From: Hyphomicrobium_A sp965243865
Lineage (GTDB): Bacteria > Pseudomonadota > Alphaproteobacteria > Rhizobiales > Hyphomicrobiaceae
Direction: 5' to 3'
Assembly (NCBI RefSeq): GCF_965243865.1
Contig: NZ_OZ251603.1
Span: 3,286,001 to 3,350,000, forward strand
DNA: 64,000 bases
Part shown: one piece after another, positions 17,563 through 26,871 of the stretch
Numbering within the stretch: the stretch's first letter is position 1
How the letters are laid out: each line of letters opens with the position of its first letter
Made by a program: the position numbers and the translations under genes
The notes under the pieces: generated by a model
Database searches by the model: none
What the model was told of the DNA's origin: nothing
What the model saw: only the letters and a program-made list of their open reading frames with translations

Positions 17563-18315
17563 TCAGCAACCCTTGCGCGCGATCCCCGCGGCATCGAAGA
17601 TCTGGCCGGTCAGCTTTCTGCCCGGACGCGAGGCGAGATAGAGCGTCAGCGCGGCGATATCCGGCTCGCTGGCCACCACGCCGCCGTCGTCAGCCATCGT
17701 CGCCGAAGGGGCAATCGCATTGACGCGAATGCCTTGCTGCGCCCACTGCTGCGCCTCTCCGCGGGTCACCGCAGCCAGCGCCGAGCGGGCGATGCCGGCA
17801 AACGCCGCTTCCGCCGCCGTGCTTGGCACAGGCATGGTCATCACGTTCAGCACCAGGCCCTCATTCAGCATCGTCCGCATGCGATTGGCGACGATGCGGG
17901 TAACGTGCACGGGCAGCATCAGCTTCTCCGCGACGAGATCCTCCACCGCGCTCATGCCGGCGCGCCCCTGCAACTCGTTCATGTTGATGGGGACGAGATT
18001 GACGACGACATCGAGACCACCGAAGGCCTGCGCAGCCGTCTGAGCAAAGCGGATCGAGGAATCTGAGTCCCGGCACGCGTCGGTGAACAGCTTCACCTCG
18101 CTGGCCGTCTCCGCCAGGATCGTGGTGACGGCATCGAGCTCGGGCGAGTTCTCTGTGGTGTGCAACACCAGCCGGCCGCGATGATCGGCGAACTTGCGCG
18201 CGATATCGACGCCGCACTCGGGCGAAAGGCCCGTTATGAGCACGCGAACGCCGGCAAGCTCTCCGTAGTAAGACGCAGCAGAATTACGACCCATCACCGT
18301 CATCAGCATGAGCAT
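17563..18315 (-). CDS. Short-chain dehydrogenase-like protein with degenerate active site
   Basis: 250 aa with an SDR fold outline: RVLITGLSPECGVDIARKFA in place of the TGxxxGxG cofactor loop, a strand-4 segment LDVVVNLVP in place of NNAG, and a well conserved QQWAQQGIRVNAIAPSA. The catalytic YxxxK that should precede the last segment is absent: the aligned stretch reads FAGIARSALAAVTR, with no Tyr and Arg in place of Lys. It is thus likely a non-standard or non-catalytic SDR. Several ATGs cluster at the start (18315, 18309, 18303); GGGGG directly precedes the first, so 18309 may be the real one. Confidence 0.78.
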   Translation of the reverse strand: MLMLMTVMGRNSAASYYGELAGVRVLITGLSPECGVDIARKFADHRGRLVLHTTENSPELDAVTTILAETASEVKLFTDACRDSDSSIRFAQTAAQAFGGLDVVVNLVPINMNELQGRAGMSAVEDLVAEKLMLPVHVTRIVANRMRTMLNEGLVLNVMTMPVPSTAAEAAFAGIARSALAAVTRGEAQQWAQQGIRVNAIAPSATMADDGGVVASEPDIAALTLYLASRPGRKLTGQIFDAAGIARKGC

Positions 18316-18645
18316 TCCCCCTTTTTACGCCGGGACAGCAAGGGAACGCCCCGACACAACTGATACCACGTCGATTCGACTAACGACTTCTAAACAGCGC
18401 CCCGATTCCGTTCGGCCGGAGGCCGGTCTGCGGCGTCACTGAGGCGCGCGATGGCAATCCACGGGCATCAACCAGGTTCCCCGGCGGCGGCATCTCCTGT
18501 GGACAAACGCTGGACTGGTGCCCGCGCGCGCCTTGTCTTTTTGGCCTGTCGCCATTCGCCGAACACGAATCGGCTTGCTGTTGAGAAAGCTGGTGAAAGT
18601 GGCCGCACTGTCATTGCGCGGCGGGGGCACGAGCGAAAAGCTCGC

Positions 18646-20553
18646 ATGATCAACGAATCGGCAAGGGGGCGTCGTCACTCTTCCATGACGAGCATCGAAA
18701 ACACAGAGAGCGGCGCGCCGCGCCACAGCGGCATGGCCGATCTCATCGTGAAGGGGGCCGTCGTTCTGATAACGGCGGCTTTCTTCGTCGGCGCATATCT
18801 TCAGCTTCAGATGTCGTTCTGGGCGGCGCTCATCGGGGCGGGATCGGTTTATACGATCCTTCTCATGGTGCACGCGCTGAAGCGACGATCCGAGCGGGAA
18901 AGTCAGCTCACCTACGAGGTGAACCGCCTCGAGGACGAGATCGCCCGCATCAAAGTGGCGCCGGCGCCTGAGGCACCGGCCGTTGCCAGCCGGCTGCCCA
19001 AGATGGGGCGCCCCTCGGGCAACCTCGGCGTCCCGCCTGCCGCTCCAGCCGCAAGGGACGCGCGCATGGAACCGGCGATGCAAGCGCCAGCGATGTCGGC
19101 ACCTCCAATGCCGCCTCCCGCGATGGAACCGCCGTCGCTCCCCGCCGCATCGACCAAGCCGCCGCGCATCTTCCGTGCAGCGAGCGAAGTCGCTTCGACG
19201 CGCGAGCCGCGCATCTCAGCACACCGTCCTGGCCTGGATCGTCCTGGTTTTGAGGATCGCCCTGGCTTCGAGGCCGATGCCGGCGAGCCACCGTTGACGG
19301 CACAGCGCCCTGAGCCTTCGCTCTCGGCCCCGTTGCCAGACGAGACCGCAGAGCCGAAGCTCAATCTGCGCACCGAGGCCAGGCATCCGGATATGCCTCC
19401 GATCCCGACCTTGCCCGATTGGTCCGCGCCCGGTGCCATGCCGTCGCCGTCAGCGGAGCGCAAGTCGCACGACTATTGGCCGAGTTCTTCCAAGCCGACG
19501 TTGCCGGACTCACCGCGCTCCGAGCCTCCATCACTGCAGCTCGAGCGTGAAACCGACCTCGACGCCGTGCACGGCATGATCAAGCGTCTTGCCGATGAGG
19601 TGAACATCGCCGAGCCGACGTTCGACGGCCTGCCGCCGCAGCGCCAGGAAAGCGTGTTGCGCGCCTCTCTCAATGCGTTGCAGACCACCGCAACCGCCAT
19701 GCGCACCACCAAGAAGAAGGATGGTCTCCCGCCTGCTTCTCCGGCGCGGCCCGGCGCACCGATACCGCCGCCAATCATGCCCTCGCACGCGCGCCTTGCA
19801 GCGCTCGCCGAGGCAGTCGCCAGCGGCCGCGTCGACGTCACGCTGTCGCCGATCGTCGGTCTCGCCGATCACCAGCTTCACTACTACGAGGTCGTCGTCT
19901 GCCCGCGCGATGAGCGTGGAACGGTGCTGTCGACCACGGCACGCGATCCGCAGCTTGCCATCGCCGGCCTGCTTCCGCTGCTGGACGGTGCGCGTCTTCG
20001 CCAGACGGCTCAGGTTGCTCGCAACTTCGCCGAAGAGGGTCGCGAGACCTCTCTGTTTGCCCCGGCAACGGCTGTGTCGCTCGCCAACGACAGCTACCTC
20101 GACGAGTTGGCCGACGCCTATCGCGATCGCGAGGAGTTGGCCAACGAGCTGGTGCTCACCTTCGCCCAGGCCGATGTGCGCACGTTCGGTGGCTCGGAGT
20201 GGAGCGCATTGACCGACATGCGCGACCTTGGTTTCCGCTTCGGCGTCGAGGACGTAACCGACTTCGACTATGAGTTCACCGCGCTCTGCGCTGCCGGCTT
20301 CGCCTTCGTCAAGATCGACGCCGCAACTCTGCTCGCCGGCCTCGCGGCCCCGAGCGGCAGCATGGGCGCCGAGGATGTATGCCGCAACCTGAGCGAGCTG
20401 GGCCTCACCCTCATCGTCACCAATATCGACGACGAGGCGACCCGCGATAAGGTGCTGGCGATTGGTGTTCCGCTGGGCCAGGGCGCCCTGTTCGGTGGCT
20501 CGACCACCGTGGCAGGCAACGCTTTTGCCGCAGCCGATGACGCTGCTGCCTGA
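18646..20553 (+). CDS. Membrane-anchored protein with degenerate EAL domain
   Basis: About 635 aa. Two transmembrane helices lie near residues 36-52 and 57-77, a short coiled coil (ESQLTYEVNRLEDEIARIK) follows, then a long Pro/Ala-rich linker to about residue 370, and a C-terminal EAL-like domain. The domain lacks the phosphodiesterase signature: the ExLxR position reads YYEVVVCPRD, while FGVEDVTDFDYEF and QGALFGG keep the fold. It therefore probably binds c-di-GMP or a protein partner rather than hydrolysing c-di-GMP (inference). The start is uncertain: an ATG at 18451 with GAGG upstream extends it to 700 aa and one at 18685 shortens it. The HAD gene follows closely. Confidence 0.75.
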   Translation: MINESARGRRHSSMTSIENTESGAPRHSGMADLIVKGAVVLITAAFFVGAYLQLQMSFWAALIGAGSVYTILLMVHALKRRSERESQLTYEVNRLEDEIARIKVAPAPEAPAVASRLPKMGRPSGNLGVPPAAPAARDARMEPAMQAPAMSAPPMPPPAMEPPSLPAASTKPPRIFRAASEVASTREPRISAHRPGLDRPGFEDRPGFEADAGEPPLTAQRPEPSLSAPLPDETAEPKLNLRTEARHPDMPPIPTLPDWSAPGAMPSPSAERKSHDYWPSSSKPTLPDSPRSEPPSLQLERETDLDAVHGMIKRLADEVNIAEPTFDGLPPQRQESVLRASLNALQTTATAMRTTKKKDGLPPASPARPGAPIPPPIMPSHARLAALAEAVASGRVDVTLSPIVGLADHQLHYYEVVVCPRDERGTVLSTTARDPQLAIAGLLPLLDGARLRQTAQVARNFAEEGRETSLFAPATAVSLANDSYLDELADAYRDREELANELVLTFAQADVRTFGGSEWSALTDMRDLGFRFGVEDVTDFDYEFTALCAAGFAFVKIDAATLLAGLAAPSGSMGAEDVCRNLSELGLTLIVTNIDDEATRDKVLAIGVPLGQGALFGGSTTVAGNAFAAADDAAA

Positions 20554-20573
20554 TAGGCAGACGCTTGAGATTT

Positions 20574-21467
20574 ATGCGGGCGGACGATAGGCAAGCGCCT
20601 ATGCCGCCCGCATCCATTTCCAGCCCCGCCCTGCCCATCGTTTCCTCGGTCGCCCCCTTCGCCGGAGAGACCACCGCTTGGCTGGTCGACATTTGGGGCG
20701 TGATCCACAACGGCGTGACGCCATTCCGCGATGCCTGCGCCGCCTGCGCCCGCTATCGCGAAGCCGGCGGCCTCGTGGTACTCGTCTCCAACTCGCCACG
20801 CCCGCACGACAGCGTCATCGCCCAGCTCGATGGCATCGGCGTCCCGCGCACCACGTATGACGCCGTCGTCACCTCCGGCGACGTCGCCCGCACCCTCGTC
20901 ACCAAGCTTGCCGGTCGCCCGGTGCTGCACATCGGCCCCGAGCGCGACCTCGGCGTTTTTGCCGGCCTCGACATCGCACGCGTCGCGCCGGAGGAGGCGG
21001 AGGCCATCGTCTGCACCGGCCTCTTCAACGACGAGCATGAATCGCCCGACGACTACACCGAGATCCTCTCGGCATGTCTGCCGCGCGGTCTGCCGATGAT
21101 TTGCGCCAACCCCGATATCATGGTCGAGCGTGGCGGCCGCATGATCTACTGCGCCGGAGCCATCGCCCGCGCCTACGAAGGCGCAGGTGGCGAGGTGGCC
21201 TACGCCGGCAAGCCATACCTGCCGATCTACGATCTCGCGTTCGAAACTCTCGAAGGCCTGAAGCCCGGCGCTTCCGATAAATCGCGCTTGCTGGCCATCG
21301 GTGATGGCGTTGCAACCGATATTGCCGGCGCCGCCGCCGCTGGCCTTCGCTCGGTGTTCGTGGCCAGCGGTGTCCACGTCAAAGGCGGCCTCGAAGAGGC
21401 GGTCGAGGAGCTGTTTCCTGCTGGCGCGCCCCGGCCCGTGGCCGCCATGGCCAAGCTCGCCTGGTAA
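20574..21467 (+). CDS. HAD-superfamily class IIA hydrolase (TIGR01459-like)
   Basis: About 297 aa. Motif I is WLVDIWGVIHNG, with the DxD-type pair written DIWG, so the second acid is replaced by Trp as in this alphaproteobacterial subfamily. Motif II is VLVSNSPRP, a class IIA cap follows, motif III Lys is in YAGKPYLPIYD and motif IV is LAIGDGVATDIAGA. The family resembles NagD-type nucleotide or sugar phosphatases; the substrate is unknown. ATG at 20601 and TTG at 20565 are alternative starts. It lies 20 bp after the EAL-protein gene and 50 bp before uvrC in the same direction. Confidence 0.82.
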   Translation: MRADDRQAPMPPASISSPALPIVSSVAPFAGETTAWLVDIWGVIHNGVTPFRDACAACARYREAGGLVVLVSNSPRPHDSVIAQLDGIGVPRTTYDAVVTSGDVARTLVTKLAGRPVLHIGPERDLGVFAGLDIARVAPEEAEAIVCTGLFNDEHESPDDYTEILSACLPRGLPMICANPDIMVERGGRMIYCAGAIARAYEGAGGEVAYAGKPYLPIYDLAFETLEGLKPGASDKSRLLAIGDGVATDIAGAAAAGLRSVFVASGVHVKGGLEEAVEELFPAGAPRPVAAMAKLAW

Positions 21468-21517
21468 AGCGAGCGCGTCCGCTTGACGTGATCGGCCGCT
21501 GGGCCGATCTATCGCCG

Positions 21518-23569
21518 ATGCCCGACAAAGACACGCAAGCAGCTTCGCCGCAGGATTCGGCGCTGGAGGCCTCACCGCCCGCAGCGACGCCCGAGCCGCC
21601 GCGCGTCAGCGGGCCCGAGGTCATCTCCAGCTACATCAAGATGCTGCCGGCCTCGCCGGGCGTCTATCGCATGCTCGATGCGGAAGGCAACGTCATCTAC
21701 GTCGGCAAGGCGCGCAGCCTCAAAGCCCGCGTTTCGAACTACACGCGCCTCGGCGGCCACACCAATCGCATCGCGCGCATGATCGCCACCACTGCGAACA
21801 TGGAGTTCGTCACCGTCCGCACCGAGGCCGAGGCGCTGCTGCTCGAAGCAAACCTCATCAAGCGTTTCCGCCCGCGCTTCAACGTGTTGATGCGCGATGA
21901 CAAGTCGTTCCCCTATATCCTGATCGCCCGCGACACGTCCGCCCCGCAGATCATGAAGCACCGCGGCGCGCGCAACCGCAAAGGCGACTACTTCGGACCG
22001 TTCGCTTCAGCGGGCGCCGTCGGCCGCACCATCAACATGCTGGAACGCGCCTTCCTTCTGCGCTCGTGCTCCGACAGCGTCTACGAGAGCCGCACGCGTC
22101 CGTGCCTGTTGCATCAGATCAAGCGCTGCGCAGCACCATGCACGGGTGAGATATCGCTCGACGATTATGGTCGTCTCGTCGATGAGGCCGTGAGCTTCCT
22201 GCGTGGCGAGAGCCAGAACGTGCGCCGCATGTATCAGAAGCTCATGGAGGAAGCGTCCTCGCAGCTCGAGTTCGAGCGCGCCGCCCGCTTCCGCGATCGC
22301 CTCGCAGCCCTTGCGCACGTCACCGCCGATCAGTCGATCAATCCGGAAGGCATCGAGGAAGCCGACGTGTTCGCCGCCGCGCAAGAAGGCGGTCAAACCT
22401 GCATCGAGGTGTTCTTCTTCCGCACTGGCCAGAACTGGGGCAACCGGGCCTATTTCCCCAAGGCGGATCGTGCCCTGCCGGTGGAGGAAGTGCTCGATAG
22501 CTTCATCGCCCAGTTCTACGACGACAAACCCGTGCCGCGGCTCATCTTGCTGTCGCACGATGTGCCGAACCGCGAGCTGCTCACCGAGGCGCTGTGCATC
22601 AAGGCCGATCATAAGATCGAGCTGCGTGTCCCGCAGCGCGGCACCAAATCTGGCATTGTCGATCACGCGCTCTCCAACGCGCGCGAGGCGCTGGGCCGCA
22701 AGCTCGCCGAAGGATCATCGCAGCGTCGTCTGCTCGAAGCGCTGGCCGAGCGGTTCGAATTGCCGAGCGTCCCGAAGCGCATCGAGGTCTACGACAACAG
22801 CCACATTCAGGGCACCAATGCCGTCGGCGCCATGATCGTTGCCGGCCGCGAAGGTTTCGTCAAAGGCCAGTACCGCAAGTTCAACATCAAGTCTCAGAAC
22901 GTCACCCCGGGCGATGACTACGGCATGATGCGCGAGGTGCTGACACGGCGCTTCAAGCGCCTCGTCCTCGAAACCAACAAGAAGGAAGCCGCCAAGGGCG
23001 CTGCCGCCGCCATCGCCGAGGAAGAAGCCAGCACTCTGCTGGCGCAAGCTGCCATCGCCGCCGACATCTCACCAGAGCAGCTCGAAGACGAGGAAGTCGA
23101 TCGCTTTCCCGATCGCCCCGATCTCGTCCTTATCGACGGCGGTGCCGGTCAGCTCGCCGTTGCGCGCGAGGTGATGGCCGATCTCGGCATCAGCGACATC
23201 TGCCTCGTCGGCGTCGCCAAGGGCCCCGACCGCGACGCCGGCCGTGAGCACTTCCACATCCCCGGCCGCGAGCGCTCAGTCATGCTCGAGCCGCGCGATC
23301 CTGTGCTCTACTTCGTGCAGCGGCTGCGCGATGAGGCGCATCGTTTCGCCATCGGTTCGCACCGCACCCGTCGCTCGATGGCAATGAACGCAAGCCCGCT
23401 CGACGAGATCGAAGGCATCGGTCCGCGTCGGCGCCGCGCACTCATGGGCCATTTCGGTTCGGCGAAAGCGATATCGCGCGCGGGCGTCGAGGATCTCAAA
23501 GCGGTCGATGGCATTTCCGCCGAGATGGCGCAGCGCATCTACGATCACTTCCACGAACGACGCCAATAG
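21518..23569 (+). CDS. uvrC: Excinuclease ABC subunit C
   Basis: About 683 aa. It has the N-terminal GIY-YIG nuclease (ASPGVYRMLDAEGNVIYVGK), a Cys-rich region (RPCLLHQIKRCAAPCTGE), a UVR motif (MEEASSQLEFERAARFRDRL), an RNase H-like C-terminal nuclease (IEVYDNSHIQGT, LVLIDGGAGQL) and tandem helix-hairpin-helix (LDEIEGIGPRRRRALMGHFG). It makes both incisions in nucleotide excision repair with UvrAB. A GTG at 21488 is an alternative start. A nonconserved, Ala/Glu-rich insertion sits between the HxGT motif and the second nuclease segment (KKEAAKGAAAAIAEEEASTL). Confidence 0.97.
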   Translation: MPDKDTQAASPQDSALEASPPAATPEPPRVSGPEVISSYIKMLPASPGVYRMLDAEGNVIYVGKARSLKARVSNYTRLGGHTNRIARMIATTANMEFVTVRTEAEALLLEANLIKRFRPRFNVLMRDDKSFPYILIARDTSAPQIMKHRGARNRKGDYFGPFASAGAVGRTINMLERAFLLRSCSDSVYESRTRPCLLHQIKRCAAPCTGEISLDDYGRLVDEAVSFLRGESQNVRRMYQKLMEEASSQLEFERAARFRDRLAALAHVTADQSINPEGIEEADVFAAAQEGGQTCIEVFFFRTGQNWGNRAYFPKADRALPVEEVLDSFIAQFYDDKPVPRLILLSHDVPNRELLTEALCIKADHKIELRVPQRGTKSGIVDHALSNAREALGRKLAEGSSQRRLLEALAERFELPSVPKRIEVYDNSHIQGTNAVGAMIVAGREGFVKGQYRKFNIKSQNVTPGDDYGMMREVLTRRFKRLVLETNKKEAAKGAAAAIAEEEASTLLAQAAIAADISPEQLEDEEVDRFPDRPDLVLIDGGAGQLAVAREVMADLGISDICLVGVAKGPDRDAGREHFHIPGRERSVMLEPRDPVLYFVQRLRDEAHRFAIGSHRTRRSMAMNASPLDEIEGIGPRRRRALMGHFGSAKAISRAGVEDLKAVDGISAEMAQRIYDHFHERRQ

Positions 23570-23643
23570 GCGAAACGCAAACACCATCGCGACCAGGATT
23601 GAGATCCCGGCCGAGATGGCGCTTTGGCGTCGAGCGTGTACTT

Positions 23644-23865
23644 CTAGACGGGTGGCGCAGCGGTGACTGCCGGCATGGCGATCGCGGCCAGCCAGTAGTA
23701 CCAACAGACGAACAACACGGCGAAAAGGATCGCGCCGAGAAGCGCGCCGAGAAGGCGGTTCCCTGCAATCGCATTGCCGATGACTGCTGCGACGAAGGCG
23801 ATACCCGAGTAGATGGCGACCATGACCCAGTCGACGGTCGCCAAGTCGAACGGCAGATGTTCCAT
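23644..23865 (-). CDS. Small two-helix membrane protein
   Basis: 73 aa with two clear hydrophobic helices (VMVAIYSGIAFVAAVIGNAI and LLGALLGAILFAVLFVCWYY) separated by a short AGNR loop. A strong GGGGGAG lies 8 nt upstream of the ATG. No family is recognised; proteins of this shape are common in Hyphomicrobiales. It is antisense to and downstream of uvrC. Confidence 0.65.
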   Translation of the reverse strand: MEHLPFDLATVDWVMVAIYSGIAFVAAVIGNAIAGNRLLGALLGAILFAVLFVCWYYWLAAIAMPAVTAAPPV

Positions 23866-24043
23866 GCGTACGACTCCCCCTTAAAAGCCCTGTTTTTATG
23901 GGCTGCTTGATTGCGCTTTTGCGCGCGCGCAGTTTCTGCCAACGCGCTCCCACATGCAAGGCCGCGCAGCTTCAACCGCCGGCGGGTATTACCACCGCCC
24001 CATGACGGTACGATTGCGTGGCAGACTGAAAGCGGGCCTGCGA

Positions 24044-24919
24044 CTAGGCGACGCCGTGCGCCTTGAACCAGCTCAGCATGCGCGCCCACCCATCCTTGGC
24101 CGCATCCGGCCGGTAGCTCGGCCGATAGTCCGCGTTGAACGCATGCGGCGTATCGGGATAGACGACGATCTCGCACGTCTTGCCTGCTGCCTTGCAGGCT
24201 TCCCGCATGCGGTCGACCGTCTCGATGGGGATGCCCTGGTCCGCACCGCCGTATAGACCCAGCACCGGCGCCTTCAGTTCCGATGCGATATCAACGGGGT
24301 GGCGGGGCGTGCTAGTCGTGCTGTCGCCGACCAGCTTGCCGTACCATGCAACGCCCGCCTTCAACGCTGCACTGTGCGCCGCGTAAAGCCAAACGATCCT
24401 TCCGCCCCAGCAGAAGCCAGTGATGCCGAGCTTTCCGACATCGCCATGGCCTTTAGCCTTCGCGTAGGCGACGGTGGCGTCGAGATCGCTCATCACCTGC
24501 GCGTCCGGCACCTTGGACACCACCCTGGAAATGATCTCCTTGATGTCGCCCATCCCCGCCACGCTCCCTTGGCGGAAGTACAGCTCTGGCGCGATTGCGA
24601 AATAGCCGTCTTTGGCGAGGCGCCGGCACAGGTCGCGGATGTGCTCGTGCACCCCGAAGATCTCCTGCACCACGAGAATGACCGGGAACGTACCCGCCGC
24701 CGCCGGCATCGCGCGATAGGCCGGTAGAACGCCGTCTGCCACCGGCACTTCGACCATCCCGGCTTCGAGCCCCTCGGCATCCGTATGAATGATGCTCTCG
24801 GCCGCGACCGGCTGAGCGGCGAGCGCGAAACCCGTCGCGAGGCTCGACATGAGCATTTCTCTCCTATCGAAGTCCGCCTTTGCCGCAAGGCTGCGACGAT
24901 CGCTGTCGAAACTGTCCAT
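24044..24919 (-). CDS. Dienelactone hydrolase-family protein, probably exported
   Basis: 291 aa. An N-terminal region with twin arginine and hydrophobic stretch (DRREMLMSSLATGFALAAQP) suggests Tat export. The alpha/beta-hydrolase body has the dienelactone-hydrolase nucleophile Cys in GITGFCWGGR, the acid in YGGADQGIP and the His in PDTPHAFNADYRPSY. The family opens enol-lactones in aromatic degradation, but most genomic copies have unknown substrates and no aromatic pathway genes are near. The ATG at 24919 is the first start and includes the complete signal region. Confidence 0.87.
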   Translation of the reverse strand: MDSFDSDRRSLAAKADFDRREMLMSSLATGFALAAQPVAAESIIHTDAEGLEAGMVEVPVADGVLPAYRAMPAAAGTFPVILVVQEIFGVHEHIRDLCRRLAKDGYFAIAPELYFRQGSVAGMGDIKEIISRVVSKVPDAQVMSDLDATVAYAKAKGHGDVGKLGITGFCWGGRIVWLYAAHSAALKAGVAWYGKLVGDSTTSTPRHPVDIASELKAPVLGLYGGADQGIPIETVDRMREACKAAGKTCEIVVYPDTPHAFNADYRPSYRPDAAKDGWARMLSWFKAHGVA

Positions 24920-25067
24920 CGGTTTGCTCCTCCACGTGCGTTGCTGCGCCCGACATCGAGGGCCACCTTAAGCTAAGCGCCAGAATCCCATTTTCGCCGT
25001 TTGCCTGCGGTAGTAATTCGCCGACAAGCACCAAAATGCGTTGCGTAGAGCCATCCGGGGGGAAGGC

Positions 25068-26177
25068 ATGGCGATTGTTCCGACCGTCGATGGCTCGTTG
25101 AGCCGCGCGTCTTCGTGGATGTCCTATGTGGCGTTCGTGGGGATTGTGGCGCTGGCTTATCTGCCACCGCGCGCTTCTCTACCCCCGCCCGCCGCAGTGT
25201 CGCCCAAGGCGGCGGCACCTGTTCCGACGGTGTCGACGCCCGCCGCGCCCGCCTCGGCAAAGGTCACCGCCCCCGCGGTCGCGCCGGTCGGACCCGCCGC
25301 GGTGCCAGCGGCCTCCGCTGCCGCAACGCCATCCCCGCCGCCAGCCGACGTCTGGACGCCGGAGCAGGTCAACGCCGGCCTGCGCCAGTGCATTCAACTC
25401 CTGGCCCCTGCTGCCGCCGAGGTCGAGTTGGAAGAGCCGATGAAGAAGGGCCAGTGCGGCACCACCGCCCCCTTGGCCCTTCACAGCGTCGGCACGACCG
25501 ACAAGGTCGACTTCACCCCGGCGCCTACGATGAATTGCCGCCTCGCTGCTTCGCTCGCCACCTGGGTCGAGAAGGTTCTACAGCCCGCTGCGCAGCAAGT
25601 GCTGGGCTCGCGCATCAAGCGCATCGTCGGCGCCTCGTCCTATTCGTGCCGCAACATCTACAACAACCCAAAATTGACACTCAGCGAGCACGCCACCGGC
25701 AACGCCATTGATATTGCGGGCTTCATCACGGCTGACGGCCGCGCCATCTCGGTCGCCAAGGCATGGGGGCCGACGACGCGCGACATCGCCGCCGCGCAAA
25801 AGAAAGCCGCCGCCAAGCTGGCGAAAGGCTCCAAGGACACCGACAAGCCGGCTGCGAGCGCGAAGGAAACAGCGCCACCCGCCGCCGCAGCGCCGTCCAT
25901 CGCCGATGCCGGAAAGAAGGCCGAAGGCAAAAGCAAAGGCAAGGTCGAAAAGGCCAACTTCAAACGGGATGCGGAGACAAAGCAGGCCGCGTTGCCGCCC
26001 GTCGTCTCGCCGCTTGCGCCGTCAAATACCAAGGAGGCCGGCTTCCTGAAGCGCGTCCATCAGGGCTCGTGCGCCTTGTTTACGACCGTCCTCGGCCCGG
26101 AGACGAACGAAGCCCACCGCGACCACTTCCACCTCGACATGAAGGAGCGCAAGAGCCACGCAACTGTGTGCCATTGA
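25068..26177 (+). CDS. Extensin-like C-terminal domain protein
   Basis: About 369 aa. An N-terminal hydrophobic helix (SWMSYVAFVGIVALAYLPPR) acts as signal or anchor, then a Pro/Ala-rich stretch (about 35-100), then the extensin-like domain with C-x-x-A (TMNCRLAASLATWVEKVL), YSCRNIYNN, SEHATGNAIDIAGF and EAHRDHFHLD. The last two match the metal-ligand pattern of LAS/M15-type peptidoglycan peptidases. A Lys/Ala-rich insertion separates them (about 255-320). The predicted place is the periplasm and the role cell-wall remodelling, by inference. The ATG at 25068, behind GGGGGGAAGG, is chosen over a TTG at 25041. Confidence 0.8.
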   Translation: MAIVPTVDGSLSRASSWMSYVAFVGIVALAYLPPRASLPPPAAVSPKAAAPVPTVSTPAAPASAKVTAPAVAPVGPAAVPAASAAATPSPPPADVWTPEQVNAGLRQCIQLLAPAAAEVELEEPMKKGQCGTTAPLALHSVGTTDKVDFTPAPTMNCRLAASLATWVEKVLQPAAQQVLGSRIKRIVGASSYSCRNIYNNPKLTLSEHATGNAIDIAGFITADGRAISVAKAWGPTTRDIAAAQKKAAAKLAKGSKDTDKPAASAKETAPPAAAAPSIADAGKKAEGKSKGKVEKANFKRDAETKQAALPPVVSPLAPSNTKEAGFLKRVHQGSCALFTTVLGPETNEAHRDHFHLDMKERKSHATVCH

Positions 26178-26256
26178 CGCCCCAGTGGGGGCCGTAAACC
26201 TGCTTTGCGCGACGGGCCATTGACGGACCGTCGGCCGGATGCTGTACCAAGGGCCG

Positions 26257-26847
26257 ATGGACCAGGTTGCCAATTCGCGCGCAATGATGATGAGCTTGCC
26301 GAACGTGCTGACGTACGTTCGCATTGCGGCGGTGCCCGCGCTCGTCGCCTGTCTGTTCTTCCTCAAGGGAGACGTCGCCCGCTGGTCGGCTTTTTCGCTG
26401 TTCGTATTCGCCAGCGTCACCGATTGGCTCGACGGCTATCTCGCCCGCATCTGGGAGCAGCAGTCGACCCTCGGGCGCATGCTCGACCCCATCGCCGACA
26501 AGCTTCTCGTCGGCGCCGTCCTGATGATGCTCGTTCACGACAACACCATCGGCGGCTGGTCGATCTGGGCGGCCGTCATCATCCTCTGCCGCGAGATACT
26601 GGTCTCGGGGCTGCGCGAGTTCCTGGCTGAGCTCAACGTCAAGATCCACGTCACCCAGCTCGCCAAGTGGAAGACGACGATGCAGATGATCGCGCTTGCG
26701 GTTCTGCTTGCGGGTCCCGCGGCCGAGAAAATCGTCCCCGGCATCATGACCGGCGGCATCGTGATCCTTTGGATCGCCGCCCTGCTCACATTGTGGACCG
26801 GCTATGACTATCTGAAAGCCGGCATCGTCCACGCCATGGAGCATTAG
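26257..26847 (+). CDS. pgsA: CDP-diacylglycerol-glycerol-3-phosphate 3-phosphatidyltransferase
   Basis: About 196 aa integral membrane enzyme. The CDP-alcohol phosphatidyltransferase motif DWLDGYLARIWEQQSTLG with RMLDPIADK downstream is complete, and the N-terminal LPNVLTYVRI is typical of PgsA. It makes phosphatidylglycerophosphate, the precursor of PG and cardiolipin. ATGs at 26239 and about 26281 are alternatives. It is followed by moaD and moaE in the order commonly seen in Hyphomicrobiales. Confidence 0.94.
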   Translation: MDQVANSRAMMMSLPNVLTYVRIAAVPALVACLFFLKGDVARWSAFSLFVFASVTDWLDGYLARIWEQQSTLGRMLDPIADKLLVGAVLMMLVHDNTIGGWSIWAAVIILCREILVSGLREFLAELNVKIHVTQLAKWKTTMQMIALAVLLAGPAAEKIVPGIMTGGIVILWIAALLTLWTGYDYLKAGIVHAMEH

Positions 26848-26871
26848 GGCTCCGCATTTGATGAGGCTCTG

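Noticed and set aside
18451..18645. 65-residue N-terminal extension of the EAL protein
   Set aside because: GAGG precedes this ATG, but the added residues have no signal or domain character, so a downstream start is preferred; not fully excluded.
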